A stretch of 64,000 nt of DNA, from assembly GCA_036274895.1 (NCBI GenBank), contig DASUEU010000028.1, positions 1-64,000 of the forward strand, in the 5' to 3' direction. The DNA is from CALMKX01 sp036274895. GTDB lineage: Bacteria; Acidobacteriota; Thermoanaerobaculia; Multivoradales; SZUA-115. Numbering within the stretch: position 1 is the stretch's first letter; each line of letters starts with the position of its first letter. Below the pieces are notes generated by a model that was given only the letters and a program-made list of their open reading frames with translations, was not told the DNA's origin and made no database searches. Below, piece by piece: positions 44,409 through 53,871 of this stretch. A program made the position numbers and the translations under genes.

Positions 44409-45164
44409 TTGGAGACAGGCCCTCTCGGCGTCGCGGTGATCGTGCCCACCCTCGAAGAGGAGGGCCGGATCGGCCGCCTGGTGGCCTCGCTGGTCGGGGA
44501 GGCCGACGAGGTGATCGTCACCGACGGCGGCAGCCGCGACGGCACGGCGCGCGAGGCCGAAGCGGCCGGCGCGCGGGTGGTGGTGGGGCCACCGGGCCGG
44601 GGCGGACAGCTCAACCGCGGCGCCGCCCGGGCGCGGTCGCCGATCCTGCTCTTCCTCCACGCCGACACCACCCTCCCCCCCGGCAGCCTCGGGAGGATCC
44701 GCGACGCCGTGGCCGCGGGAGCCATCGGTGGGGGTTTCACCGTTCGCTTCGAGGGCAGGGGCTGGCGCTTCGCCCTCGGCTCCTGGCTGGCGAGCCGCCG
44801 GACCCGGCGTTACCGCCTGCCCCTGGGGGATCAGGCGCAGTTTGTGACCCGGCCTGCCTTCGAGGCGGTGGGCGGTTTTCCCGACTGGCCGATCCTCGAG
44901 GATCTGGAGTTCGCCCGGCGCCTGAGGAAGCAGGGGCTCGTGGCCATCCTCGAGCCCCCGGTTTCCACCTCGGCGCGCCGCTTCGTCGCCCAGGGTCCCG
45001 TGCGCACGGTGGCCCTGAACTGGGTGATCTTCGTGGGGTACTACCTGGGGATCTCCCCCCACCGGCTCGCCCGGCTCTACCGCCCGGCGGGCGGACGGAC
45101 GGAGCGGGATGAGGCGGTTCCGAGCCCGGCGGCGCCGGGTCGCTCGTCGGAGTCACTGCGCTAG
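44409..45164 (+). CDS. Family 2 glycosyltransferase (TIGR04283 type)
   Basis: This 251-residue GT-A glycosyltransferase shows VAVIVPTLEEEGRIGRLVASL, VTDGGSRDGTAREAEAAGARV, RGGQLNRGAARA and LLFLHADTTLPPGSL, the last holding the metal-binding DxD-like site, then FPDWPILEDLEFARRLRKQG. This matches the group often found near radical-SAM and selenium-related genes. The C-terminal VALNWVIFVGYYLGISP is moderately hydrophobic. The start is TTG 44409 as read, 28 bp divergent from moaC. The acceptor is unknown. Confidence 0.85.
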   Translation: METGPLGVAVIVPTLEEEGRIGRLVASLVGEADEVIVTDGGSRDGTAREAEAAGARVVVGPPGRGGQLNRGAARARSPILLFLHADTTLPPGSLGRIRDAVAAGAIGGGFTVRFEGRGWRFALGSWLASRRTRRYRLPLGDQAQFVTRPAFEAVGGFPDWPILEDLEFARRLRKQGLVAILEPPVSTSARRFVAQGPVRTVALNWVIFVGYYLGISPHRLARLYRPAGGRTERDEAVPSPAAPGRSSESLR

Positions 45165-45165
45165 A

Positions 45166-45198
45166 AACCCCGCCGAGACCGGGGGCCGGGGCGGGGTT
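45166..45198. terminator. Bidirectional terminator between glycosyltransferase and HU genes
   Basis: AACCCCGCC and GGCGGGGTT form a perfect 9-bp stem with a 15-bp loop between two convergent genes. No long T-run follows, so the strength is uncertain. Confidence 0.6.
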
Positions 45199-45231
45199 CG
45201 ACCGCGACGAAGGGGACGGGAAGGGTGCGAG

Positions 45232-45510
45232 CTAGTTCAGGGCGTCCTTCAGCTCCTTGCCGACCTTGAACCGGACGTTCTTGCTCGCGCTGATCTTGAT
45301 CTTCTTGCCGGTGGCGGGGTTACGGCCCTCGCGCGCAGCGCGCTCGGAGATGGAGAAGGTGCCGAAGCCGGGCACCTGCACGCGGTCGCCGCTCTTCAGG
45401 CAGCCGCCGATGTAGGCGAAGACCGCGTCGACGATCTCTCCGGCCTGCTTCTTGGTGATGCCCTCGAACTCCGACGCTACGCTGTTGACGATATCCGTCT
45501 TTCCGGCCAT
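45232..45510 (-). CDS. hup: HU-family DNA-binding protein
   Basis: This 92-residue nucleoid protein has the classic HU pattern: MAGKTDIVNSVASEFEGITKK, VDAVFAYIGGCLKSGDRVQ, PGFGTFSISERAAREGRNP and TGKKIKISASKNVRFKVGK. The beta arm RNPATGKKI is intact. It bends DNA, and HU/IHF proteins can aid spacer integration, though the cas locus is distant. A GGAGGA ribosome site precedes ATG 45510. The upstream 45511-45639 stretch is AT-richer and likely carries its promoter. Confidence 0.96.
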   Translation of the reverse strand: MAGKTDIVNSVASEFEGITKKQAGEIVDAVFAYIGGCLKSGDRVQVPGFGTFSISERAAREGRNPATGKKIKISASKNVRFKVGKELKDALN

Positions 45511-45639
45511 GAAGTCCTCCTTCGTGCCTAAGTTCTATCTAAGTCTGCGGCAGGCGGCAGACGATACGGGAAGGGGCGATGGGTGTCAACTGGAATTCTA
45601 TATCGCAAACCCGGTCCTGGCGCACAGACCTCAGAGTCT

Positions 45640-46965
45640 TCAAGGCGCCACCCGGCGGAGCGCCTGGACGGTGAAGCCATCGTGATCGCCCGCCGTTGGA
45701 ATCCGCCACAGGCCCTCCCCCCGGACCCAGTCTACAGTGGGCTGGCCCAGCTGCTCGCTCAACGCCACCGGCTCGAAACCACTCCGGCGCTCGCGGAAAC
45801 GGGCGATCACATCCTCGTTCTCCTCGCGCTCGAGGGAGCAGGTCACGGCGATCAGCAGGCCCTCGGGAGCGACCAGGTCGGCCACGCCGTCGAGCAGCCG
45901 CTGGCCGAGCTGCGCCAGGCGGCCGATCTCCCCCTCGCTGACCCGCCACTTCAGCTCGGGGTGCTTGCGGAACGTGCCGGTGCCCGAGCAGGGCAGATCG
46001 AGGATCACCCGGTCGAAAGACCCGGACAGGGCCGGCGCGCCGGCATCCGCGGCCAGCATCGGCACCTGCCGGCGCAGCCGCCCGAGGTTCTGGCGCAGGA
46101 GCGCCAGCCGGGCCGGCGAGATGTCCGCCGCGACCAGCTTGACCCGCGGCTCGAAGGCGAGCAACGCGAGGCTCTTGCCGCCCGGAGCGGCGGCGGCGTC
46201 GAGCACCCGCTCGCCGGGGCGGGGCGGCGGCACCAGGGCGGCGGCCTGGCCGGCCTCGTCCTGGATGTAGAAGTCACCACGCCGGAACGAGGGTGTGGTC
46301 AAAGGGTTGCCCGAGCGCACCACCAAGCCCAGGGGCGCGACCCGCGAAGCCTCCACCTCGAGCCCGGCGTCGATCAGGTCCTCGGCCAGCAACTCGCGCC
46401 CGCCGCGGTCGCGGAAGGCCATCACGTGGAAGGGCTTGGGCTGGTTGTTGGCCAGGAGCAGGGCGCGGGTGGCCCGCGGACCCAGCCGCTCGAGGTAGCG
46501 CCGCACCAGGAACACTGGATGGGACAGCTCGACGGCCAGGCGGGTGGCCTCATCGCCCTCGGTGATCGGCCAATCGGTCAGCTCGGGGCTGCGGGCGATG
46601 CGGCGCAGCACGGCGTTGGTGAAGCTCGCACCGCCTCGGTGGGTCACCCTCGCTGCCTGGGACACCGCCTCGTGCACCACGGCGTGGGCCGGGACGCGGT
46701 CGAGGAAGAGCAGTTGGTAGGCCGCGATGCGCAGGGGCGCGAGCAGGGCCGGCTCGATCTGGGCGAGGGGCCGGCTCGAGGCCGCCGCCACGACGTGGTC
46801 GATGCGGCCCAGCCAGCGCAGGGTGCCGAGCACCAGCTCACGAAGGAAGCCCTGGTCCTTGTCCTCGAAGCGACCGATGACGTCGGCGAGAAAGGTGTCG
46901 GCTGGCGCCAGGGAGGCCAATGTGCGCTCCACCACCCAGGCCGCGGCGGCCCGGGCATCGCCCAT
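45640..46965 (-). CDS. rsmB: 16S rRNA m5C967 methyltransferase RsmB
   Basis: This protein is 441 residues. The N-terminal NusB-like RNA-binding domain (WVVERTLASLAPADTFLADV) precedes a SAM methyltransferase domain. Motifs are VLDAAAAPGGKSLALLA (SAM binding), DRVILDLPCSGTGTFRKHPELKW (catalytic PC) and APEGLLIAVTCSLEREENE (second catalytic TC). Both Cys residues of the two-cysteine mechanism are present. ATG 46965 fits the family. An upstream TTG at 47040 overlapping the fmt stop as TTGA is an alternative and suggests coupling to fmt. Confidence 0.93.
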   Translation of the reverse strand: MGDARAAAAWVVERTLASLAPADTFLADVIGRFEDKDQGFLRELVLGTLRWLGRIDHVVAAASSRPLAQIEPALLAPLRIAAYQLLFLDRVPAHAVVHEAVSQAARVTHRGGASFTNAVLRRIARSPELTDWPITEGDEATRLAVELSHPVFLVRRYLERLGPRATRALLLANNQPKPFHVMAFRDRGGRELLAEDLIDAGLEVEASRVAPLGLVVRSGNPLTTPSFRRGDFYIQDEAGQAAALVPPPRPGERVLDAAAAPGGKSLALLAFEPRVKLVAADISPARLALLRQNLGRLRRQVPMLAADAGAPALSGSFDRVILDLPCSGTGTFRKHPELKWRVSEGEIGRLAQLGQRLLDGVADLVAPEGLLIAVTCSLEREENEDVIARFRERRSGFEPVALSEQLGQPTVDWVRGEGLWRIPTAGDHDGFTVQALRRVAP

Positions 46966-47036
46966 CGGCTCGCGGCGGGGGGGCGGGCGGCGGGTGGCCT
47001 CGAAGCCACGCGGGGTCGGTACGGCGGCGGCGCGCT

Positions 47037-47990
47037 TCAAGGGACCGTGACCTCGAAGCGGGCGCCGGCCGCCAGTCGCTCGCCGCGGAAGAGCTCGGCT
47101 CCCGAGACCGCGCCCCGCCCGGGGCGCTGCAGCTGGGTGAGGGCCAGGGCCGTGCCCTCGCCACAAGCCACCACCAACGCCTCATTTTCGATGGCGATCA
47201 CCGTGCCCGGCGCGCCCGCCCGGGGCGCCGCGACCCGAGCGGCGACGATCTTGACGGGCCGGCCGTCCAGCTGCGCCGTCAGACCCGGCCAGGGGGTGTA
47301 GGCGCGGAGGCGATCGAAGAGGCGGGAGGCCGGCAGCGTCCAATCGACCTGGCCGTCCTGGCGCGACAGCAGGCCGGCGAAGGTGACCTGGGCGGGGTTC
47401 TGCTCGCGAGCCACCAGAGCGCCTCGCTCGAGGCCGTCCACCGTCTCGACCAGCAGCTGGGCGCCGAGCTCGGCGAGGCGGGCGGCGAGCTCGCCGGCAG
47501 TCTCTTGGGCGCCGATCGGCACCTCCCGGGAGAGCAGCATCGGGCCAGCATCGAGCTCGAAGACCATCTGCATGGTGGTCACGCCGGTCACCGGGTCGCC
47601 GGCGGCGATCGCCGCCTGGATCGGCGCCGCCCCCCGCCAGCGCGGCAGCAGCGAGGCGTGGACGTTGACGCAGCCGAGCCGGGGGATGGCGAGCAGGCGC
47701 CGGGGGAAGATCTGGCCGAAGGCCACCACCACGGCGAGGTCCGGCGCGAGCTGCTCGAGCTGCTCGAGAAAGGCCGGATCCCGCACCTTCTCGGGCTGGG
47801 CCACGGCGAGGCCGTGCTCCCGCGCCCAGGTGGCCACCGGCGGCTCCGTGACCCTGCCTCCCCGGCCCACGGGGCGGGCCGGTTGGGTCACCACCAGCGA
47901 CGGCGCCCGCCCCGCCGCCACCAGGGCCGCGAGGGTCGGGACCGCGAAGGCCGGGGTGCCGAAGAACGCGATCCGCCGGATCTCGGGCAT
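47037..47990 (-). CDS. fmt: Methionyl-tRNA formyltransferase
   Basis: This 317-residue Fmt formylates initiator Met-tRNA using 10-formyl-THF, which folD helps supply. The N-terminal IAFFGTPAFAVPTLAAL, AFGQIFPRRLL, NVHASLLPRWRGAAPIQAAI (catalytic Asn-His) and GVTTMQMVFELDAGPML are typical. The C-terminal OB-like domain carries LRAYTPWPGLTAQLDGRPVKI. It is directly upstream of rsmB with touching or overlapping frames, the common fmt-rsmB arrangement. Confidence 0.96.
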   Translation of the reverse strand: MPEIRRIAFFGTPAFAVPTLAALVAAGRAPSLVVTQPARPVGRGGRVTEPPVATWAREHGLAVAQPEKVRDPAFLEQLEQLAPDLAVVVAFGQIFPRRLLAIPRLGCVNVHASLLPRWRGAAPIQAAIAAGDPVTGVTTMQMVFELDAGPMLLSREVPIGAQETAGELAARLAELGAQLLVETVDGLERGALVAREQNPAQVTFAGLLSRQDGQVDWTLPASRLFDRLRAYTPWPGLTAQLDGRPVKIVAARVAAPRAGAPGTVIAIENEALVVACGEGTALALTQLQRPGRGAVSGAELFRGERLAAGARFEVTVP

Positions 47991-48047
47991 CCGGTCATGG
48001 TAGCAGAGCGTCTCGAGAGGGGATCGGAGGGGCGTGGCGCTGCGGGC

Positions 48048-50558
48048 CTAATCGTCCACCCGCGCCAGGTCGATCTCGGCGAAGTAGTCGCGGGGCACCA
48101 GCACCTCGCGGGGCTTGGAGCCCTGGGGTGCGCCCACCAGAGCGTCCCTCTCCATCATGTCGATCAACCGCGAGGCTCGCGAGAAGCCGATGCGCATGCG
48201 CCGCTGGAGGAAGCTCGCCGAGGCCATCCGCTCGGAGACCACCAGCCTCGCCGCCTCCTCGTAGAGGTCGTCGTCCGGGTCCCCGGCCTCTCCCGCTCCC
48301 CGCTCGCCGTCGATCGGCTCGAGCAACGCGAAGTCGTACTGCGGCTTGCCCTGCTTCTTGAGCCAGCGCACCAGGCCCGCCGTCTCCTGCTCCGAGACGT
48401 AGGCGCCGTGCAGGCGCATCACCCGCGAAGTGCCCTGGGGCATGAACAGCATGTCGCCCTTGCCCAGCAGCCGCTCCGAGCCGACCTGGTCGAGGATCGT
48501 CCGGGAGTCGTGGCGGCTGGCGGTGGCGAAGGCGATGCGGCAGGGGAAGTTCGCCTTGATGGTGCCGGTCAACACGTCCACCGAGGGCCGCTGCGTGGCG
48601 ACGATCAGGTGGATGCCCACCGCCCGGGCCATCTGCGCCAGGCGGGCGATCGCCGTCTCCACCTCGGCCGAGGCCACCATCATCAGGTCGGCCAGCTCGT
48701 CGATGATCACCACGATGTAGGGCAAGGGGGCGAGGTCGCCGAGATCGGCCTCCCCCTCGCTTTCGCCCAGGGCCAGGTGCTTCCTGTGCTCGGGATCGCC
48801 GATCGCCTGGTTGTAGTGGGCGATCGAGCGCACGTGCACCTTCGCCAGCTTCTTGTAGCGGCTCTCCATCTCCGCCACCATGTGGGCCAGCACGTTGGAG
48901 GCTTGCTTCGGCTCCACCACCACCGGCGTGCGCAGGTGCGGCACGTCCGTGTAGACACCCAGCTCGATCCGCTTGGGGTCGATCATGATGAACTGCACCG
49001 CCTCCGGCGGGGCCTTGTACAGGATCGAGGTGATCATCGCCTGGAGGCCCACGCTCTTGCCGGCGCCGGTGGCACCGGCCACCAGTAGGTGGGGCATCGT
49101 GGCGAGGTCGGCGAAGTGGGGCTCGCCGTGGATGGTCACCCCCAGGGCCATGGTCAGGGGCGACGGCGCCTTGGCGAAGCCCTCCTTGGCCAGCAGGCTG
49201 CCCAGCCGGATGGTCAGGCGCTCGCGGTTGGGCACCTCCAGCCCCAGGGTCGAACGGCCGGCCAGGCGATCGATGCGCACCGACTCGGCACGCAGAGCCA
49301 GGGCGAGGTCGTCCTGGAGGTTGACGATCTGGCTGACCTTGACCCCCGGCGCCGGCTGCAGCTCGAAGGTGGTGATCACCGGCCCCGGGCTGATGCCCTC
49401 GATCGTCCCTTCGACCCCGAACTCCGCGCAGCGCTGGCGGATCATCTCGCCCAGGCGCACCAGCTCGTTACCATCGACCGCGCTCTTCTCTTCGGTGAGC
49501 TGGAGGAGGTTCAAGGGCGGGAGATTGCTCGCCGCCGGGGGCGGAGCGAAGAGCAGAGGCTCGGCGGGGGCGGGCGACGCCGACGGCTTCTCCGTGACGC
49601 GACGGAGTCGGGGCGCAAGGGCGACGGGCGGTGGCGGAGCGTGGCGCGCGGCCGTGGTGGCGGCCAAGATGACGGGCTCTGCGCCCCGCTCAGGAGCCTC
49701 CGTCTCGGCGACGCTGGCCACCCGGCGCAGGCCGAAGCCGGGCTCCCCGCGGCGCTCGATCACCCGCACCACCCCGGACTCGGCCGTGGGGCGCGGGGGT
49801 AGCGGCCAGGCAGGCGCCGGCGGCGCCACCAGGGCCTCTCGGGCCGCCGCCTCGCGCTCGGCCAGCTTGTCGCGGTGGCGGGCGATCACCCGCTGGCGCT
49901 CCTCCTCCCGCTGCTTCTTCTCCTTCTGCTCGCGGCGGCGATGGCGGGCGAGGGTGAAGCGCTGGGCCAGCTCCGAGAGACGGGAGCGCCACCCGGCGAG
50001 CACCTCGCCGAGGGTGGTCTGGACCAGCAGGGCCACCCCGGCCACCACGGCGCCGCCCAGCACCAGGAAAGCGCCGGTGGTGTTGAGCCGCGAGGCGAGC
50101 AGGCCCGACGCCAGCTCGCCGAAGGCGCCGCCCGAGGCGAGGGGCCGGCCATACCAGGGCACGGCGCCGAAGGCCAGCTGGAAGAGGCCCGGCAGGCTCA
50201 CCAGGAGGATCGCCGCCCCGAACCCGCGGCCCACCCGCGGCTCCGCGTCCCCCTTGCGCAGCCGGCGAATGCCGGCGACGAGCAGGAAGAGAGGCAGCGC
50301 CAGGGCCGTCCAACCGAGGAGACCGTAGGTCAGAGCGGAGAGCTCGGCACCCACCGGGCCGATCCAGTTGGCGGTGCCGGCGGTGGCCTCGGGCCCCTGG
50401 TGGAGCAGACTAGGATCGGTGGGGTGATGGCTGGCGAAGCTCGCCCCGAGCAGCAACCCGGCCGTGGTCAGCAGCACCCCCTTGACCTCCCGGCCCTTCT
50501 CGGGAGGCAAGCGGGGCTTCGGGGGCTTGGTCGCGCGTTCGGGGGTGGCGGTGCTCAC
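48048..50558 (-). CDS. ftsK: DNA translocase FtsK
   Basis: This 836-residue FtsK/SpoIIIE protein moves chromosomal DNA at the division septum. The N-terminal 190 residues contain four membrane helices (for example GVLLTTAGLLLGASFASH and ALALPLFLLVAGI). A charged Arg/Glu/Gln linker and a Pro/Ala-rich region follow. The motor has Walker A LLVAGATGAGKSVGLQAM and Walker B YIVVIIDELADLMM, and the C-terminal gamma winged helix (RRMRIGFSRASRLIDMMERD) reads KOPS sites. It stops 48 bp before the fmt side begins. Confidence 0.96.
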   Translation of the reverse strand: MSTATPERATKPPKPRLPPEKGREVKGVLLTTAGLLLGASFASHHPTDPSLLHQGPEATAGTANWIGPVGAELSALTYGLLGWTALALPLFLLVAGIRRLRKGDAEPRVGRGFGAAILLVSLPGLFQLAFGAVPWYGRPLASGGAFGELASGLLASRLNTTGAFLVLGGAVVAGVALLVQTTLGEVLAGWRSRLSELAQRFTLARHRRREQKEKKQREEERQRVIARHRDKLAEREAAAREALVAPPAPAWPLPPRPTAESGVVRVIERRGEPGFGLRRVASVAETEAPERGAEPVILAATTAARHAPPPPVALAPRLRRVTEKPSASPAPAEPLLFAPPPAASNLPPLNLLQLTEEKSAVDGNELVRLGEMIRQRCAEFGVEGTIEGISPGPVITTFELQPAPGVKVSQIVNLQDDLALALRAESVRIDRLAGRSTLGLEVPNRERLTIRLGSLLAKEGFAKAPSPLTMALGVTIHGEPHFADLATMPHLLVAGATGAGKSVGLQAMITSILYKAPPEAVQFIMIDPKRIELGVYTDVPHLRTPVVVEPKQASNVLAHMVAEMESRYKKLAKVHVRSIAHYNQAIGDPEHRKHLALGESEGEADLGDLAPLPYIVVIIDELADLMMVASAEVETAIARLAQMARAVGIHLIVATQRPSVDVLTGTIKANFPCRIAFATASRHDSRTILDQVGSERLLGKGDMLFMPQGTSRVMRLHGAYVSEQETAGLVRWLKKQGKPQYDFALLEPIDGERGAGEAGDPDDDLYEEAARLVVSERMASASFLQRRMRIGFSRASRLIDMMERDALVGAPQGSKPREVLVPRDYFAEIDLARVDD

Positions 50559-50709
50559 GGCACGGTCTCGAACGGGCTCCTCTCGGGCGAGAAACTCCAG
50601 TTTTACCTGAGAGAAGCGAATCTAAGTTCGCACGAAGTCTAGCAGTACGCTGGCGAAGAGGATAGAGCCGGCGACCTCTCGCCGGTCTCTCCGAGCCCTC
50701 CTCGTTGCC

Positions 50710-50777
50710 ATCCCCGCGGAAGCGGGGATCCATCCGGGTCCCTTCCCCCACCCTGGATTCCCCGCCTTCGCGGGAAT
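50710..50777. repeat. Composite REP-like repeat (copy A)
   Basis: Two hairpins lie about 28 bp apart: ATCCCCGC-GGAA-GCGGGGAT (50710-50729) and an ATTCCC..GGGAAT stem (50757-50777). The same pair occurs inverted at 60330-60396. It lies in the divergent gap between ftsK and rsmA. Confidence 0.75.
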
Positions 50778-50808
50778 GACCTCCGAGGGAAGGATAGGCT
50801 CAGCCGCC

Positions 50809-51603
50809 GTGGCTCGCCCTTCGCACCCACCCCTGCGCAAGCACCTCGGCCAGCATCATCTGGTCGACGGTGCCCTCTGCCGGCCCCTGCTCGACTTCCT
50901 GGAGCCCCAGGGACGGCGGGTGCTCGAGGTCGGGCCCGGGGGCGGGGTCCTCACCACCCAGTTGCTGCGCTCCGGGGCGAAGGTGCTCGCCGTCGAGCTC
51001 GACCCGGCCTGGGCCTTCACCCTCCACCGGCGGCTGCGGGTCAGCCCAACCTTCGCCCTGGCGGTGGCCGACGCCTTGGAGCTCGACTGGCCCTCCTTGC
51101 CGGCACCGACGCTGGTGGCCGGCAACCTGCCCTACAACGTGGCCACGCCGATCTTGGCTCGGGTGCTACCCCATCATGAGCAGGTGCCACGGGCGGCCTT
51201 CCTGGTGCAGAAGGAGCTGGCGGAGCGTTTGACCGCCCGGCCCGGCACTCAGCCCTATGGCTCGTTGTCGGTGCTCGCGGCGGCCTACAGCGAGGCGCGG
51301 ATCCTCGCCCGGGTGCGGCCGGGGAGCTTCAGGCCACCGCCCAAGGTCGAAAGCGCCTTCGTCGGCCTCACCCTCCATGCCCCGCCTTTACCGCCCGAGG
51401 AGATGCCGGCCTTCCTGGCGACGGTGCGGCTGGCCTTCGGCCAGCGCCGCAAGACCCTGCGCAACGCCCTCGGCGCCGGCTGGGGCAGAGCCAAGGCCGA
51501 GGACGCCCTCGCCACCGCCGGCATCGACCCGGGGCGGCGTGCCGAGGAGCTGAGCTTGGCCGAGCTGCTGGCGCTCTACCGGGCCGCGGCCGGCGGCGCC
51601 TGA
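50809..51603 (+). CDS. rsmA: 16S rRNA dimethyladenosine transferase RsmA/KsgA
   Basis: This protein of about 264 residues dimethylates A1518/A1519 of 16S rRNA. It shows RKHLGQHHLVDGALCRPLLD (usual GQxFL is GQHHL), VLEVGPGGGVLTTQLL, VLAVELDPAW, VAGNLPYNVATPIL (the NLPY catalytic motif) and LVQKELAERLTARPGTQPYGSLSVL. GTG 50809 is chosen because the alternative ATG 50776 lies in the REP-like repeat. The 3' end overlaps the convergent peptidase gene by 28 bp. Confidence 0.94.
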   Translation: MARPSHPPLRKHLGQHHLVDGALCRPLLDFLEPQGRRVLEVGPGGGVLTTQLLRSGAKVLAVELDPAWAFTLHRRLRVSPTFALAVADALELDWPSLPAPTLVAGNLPYNVATPILARVLPHHEQVPRAAFLVQKELAERLTARPGTQPYGSLSVLAAAYSEARILARVRPGSFRPPPKVESAFVGLTLHAPPLPPEEMPAFLATVRLAFGQRRKTLRNALGAGWGRAKAEDALATAGIDPGRRAEELSLAELLALYRAAAGGA

Positions 51604-53732
51604 GCCTCCACCCCCAGCTGCCAGAGCAGGAAGCGCATCGCTTCGGCCTGGTCGATCACGTCCTGGCTGGTGGCCTGGCCGCCGGCGTGGCCGGCGCGGG
51701 CGTGGTAGCGCAGCAGGATGGGCCGCTCGCCGCCGGCCGCCGCCTGCATCCGCGCCGCCATCTTGCGCGCGTGGAGGGGGGCCACCCGGGTGTCTCCGTC
51801 GCCGGTGACGAAGAGCACCGCCGGGTAGTGAGTGCCCTTCTTGACGTTGTGGTACGGCGAGTACGCCAGCAGGGCGCGGAACTCGGCCTCGTCGTCGGCC
51901 GAGCCGTACTCGGGCACCCAGTACTTGGCGACCAGGAAGCGGTGGTACCGCACCATGTCGAGCAGGGGGTAGCTGCACACCACCGCTCCCACTAGGTCCG
52001 GTCTCTGGGTGAGCAGGGCCCCCACCAGCAAGCCGCCGTTGCTGCCGCCGGAGACGGCGAGGCGCTCCGGCCGCGTGTACCGCTCGCGGATCAGCCACTC
52101 GGCGGCGGCGGCGAAGTCGTCGAAGGTGGTCTGCTTCTTCTCCTGCATCGCGGCCTGGTGCCAGGCTTCCCCGAACTCCCCGCCACCGCGCAGGTTGGCC
52201 ACGGCATAGACCCCGCCGCGCTCCACCCAGGCCGCCGCCATCGAGGAGAAGAAGGGCGACAGGCTCAAGTTGAAGCCGCCATAGCCGGTGAGCAGGGTCG
52301 GGTGATCGCCGGTCAGGGCCAGGCCCTTCTTGTGAACCACGAACATCGGCACCTTGGTGCCGTCCTTGGAGGTGAACCACACCTGCTTCGCCTCCATCTC
52401 CCCGGTCGCCACCGGCACCGAGGTCTTGCTCCAGATCGTCCGCTGCCCGCTCGCCACGTCGAGGCGCCAGTTCTGGGACGGCACGACGAAGGAGGTGAAG
52501 CCGTAGAAGACCTCTTTGGCGTCCCAGCGGCCGACCACTGCGGCGACCGTGCCCGGAGTGTCGAAGGGGATCTCGCCGAGCTGCGCGCCCTCCGGCGAGA
52601 CGCTCACCACCTTGGACTGGACGTTCTCGAGATAGCTCAGGAAGAGGCGGCCGGCGGCAGCCGAGGAGGCCTCCAGCACGGCACCGCTGCGCTCGGGGAC
52701 GATCTCCCGCCAGGCCTCGCGCTCGGGACGGGCGAGGTCGACCTTGAGCAAGCGGCCGTTGGGGGCTTGCCAGTTGGTCAGGAGGTAGAGCTGCCCGCCG
52801 GCGATCTCCGGGAGGAAGCGGGCCTCGATGCCGGTGACGATCGGCTGGAAGCCGCGACCCGAGGTCAAGTCGTTGACGTGGACCTCGGTGACGTCCGCCG
52901 ACGCCCCGAAGTAGACCACGGCGCAGAGCCAGCGCCCATCCTCGGACAGCTGGAGCCCGAGGAGCTTCTCCGGCCCGAGGCCGGCGCCGAAGAGCTCCCG
53001 ATCCTCGGTCACCGGCGTGCCCAGCGCGTGCGAGGAGACCCGCGGCCCCGCGGGGGTCAGCTTCGAATAGTAGAGGGTGTCGCCGGCGGGCGAGAGCAGG
53101 GCGCCGAAATAGCGCGCGCGGGGCAGGACCTCGCCCACGTCCTTTCTGGCGTCGACGTCGAAGACCCGAATCTCGACCTCGTCCTGGCCGCTGTCGCGCA
53201 CCGTGTAGGCCAGCCGGTGCCCCGCTTCGCTGATGCTCGAGATGCCGACCGAGAGGGAGTGGTCCTCTCGCCAGGGGTGGGGGTCGATGAGCACCTCGTC
53301 GGTACCGCCGAGGCCGCGGCGAAGGACGATGGACGAGCGCTCCTGGTTGGCCAGGCGGCGGCTGAAGAAGTAGCGATCGCCCGCCCGGTTGGGCGTGGGC
53401 AGGTTGAAGGAGTCCACCTTGAGCAGCTCGGCGAAGCGCTTCTCCAGGGCCTCACGACCGGGGCGGGAGCCGAGCTGGGCGTCGGTGTGAGCGTTCTGGG
53501 CGTCGATCCAGCGGCGGGTCTCGGGGGACTCCTGATCCTCGAGCCAGCGGTAGGGATCGACGATCTCCACACCGTGGAGAATCTCGCGCACCGGCTCCTC
53601 CCGCGTCGGAGGCGGAGTCGCCTGGGCCAGGGCAAGGTCCGAGCTGAGCAACGACCAACCTCCCATCCAGAGGAGCGAGAAAAGAGTGGCGAAAGCAGGA
53701 AGCGAGGGGCGGAATGCGTCGTCGGAGCGCAT
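51576..53732 (-). CDS. Prolyl oligopeptidase (S9A), secreted
   Basis: This 718-residue enzyme has a likely signal peptide (FATLFSLLWMGGWSLLSSDLALA). The N-terminal region IVDPYRWLEDQESPETRRWIDAQN is the S9A hallmark. A seven-bladed propeller follows, then an alpha/beta hydrolase with catalytic Ser in AVSGGSNGGLLVGALLTQRP, Asp in LFVTGDGDTRVAPLHARKM and His in YHARAGHAGG. It cleaves short peptides after proline and probably works in the periplasm. It is convergent and overlapping with rsmA. Confidence 0.94.
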   Translation of the reverse strand: MRSDDAFRPSLPAFATLFSLLWMGGWSLLSSDLALAQATPPPTREEPVREILHGVEIVDPYRWLEDQESPETRRWIDAQNAHTDAQLGSRPGREALEKRFAELLKVDSFNLPTPNRAGDRYFFSRRLANQERSSIVLRRGLGGTDEVLIDPHPWREDHSLSVGISSISEAGHRLAYTVRDSGQDEVEIRVFDVDARKDVGEVLPRARYFGALLSPAGDTLYYSKLTPAGPRVSSHALGTPVTEDRELFGAGLGPEKLLGLQLSEDGRWLCAVVYFGASADVTEVHVNDLTSGRGFQPIVTGIEARFLPEIAGGQLYLLTNWQAPNGRLLKVDLARPEREAWREIVPERSGAVLEASSAAAGRLFLSYLENVQSKVVSVSPEGAQLGEIPFDTPGTVAAVVGRWDAKEVFYGFTSFVVPSQNWRLDVASGQRTIWSKTSVPVATGEMEAKQVWFTSKDGTKVPMFVVHKKGLALTGDHPTLLTGYGGFNLSLSPFFSSMAAAWVERGGVYAVANLRGGGEFGEAWHQAAMQEKKQTTFDDFAAAAEWLIRERYTRPERLAVSGGSNGGLLVGALLTQRPDLVGAVVCSYPLLDMVRYHRFLVAKYWVPEYGSADDEAEFRALLAYSPYHNVKKGTHYPAVLFVTGDGDTRVAPLHARKMAARMQAAAGGERPILLRYHARAGHAGGQATSQDVIDQAEAMRFLLWQLGVEAQAPPAAAR

Positions 53733-53871
53733 GGTTTCTCCTCGTGCCGGGTGGTTGATTGTAAGAGCTGATGGAGCAGCCGCGCACCCGCGTGGCGACG
53801 CCCCCCCTCTGGTATCCTCTTGGTTTCAACAAGATGGAACCGAGGCGATTCCCCTCAGGACCCAGCCGGTG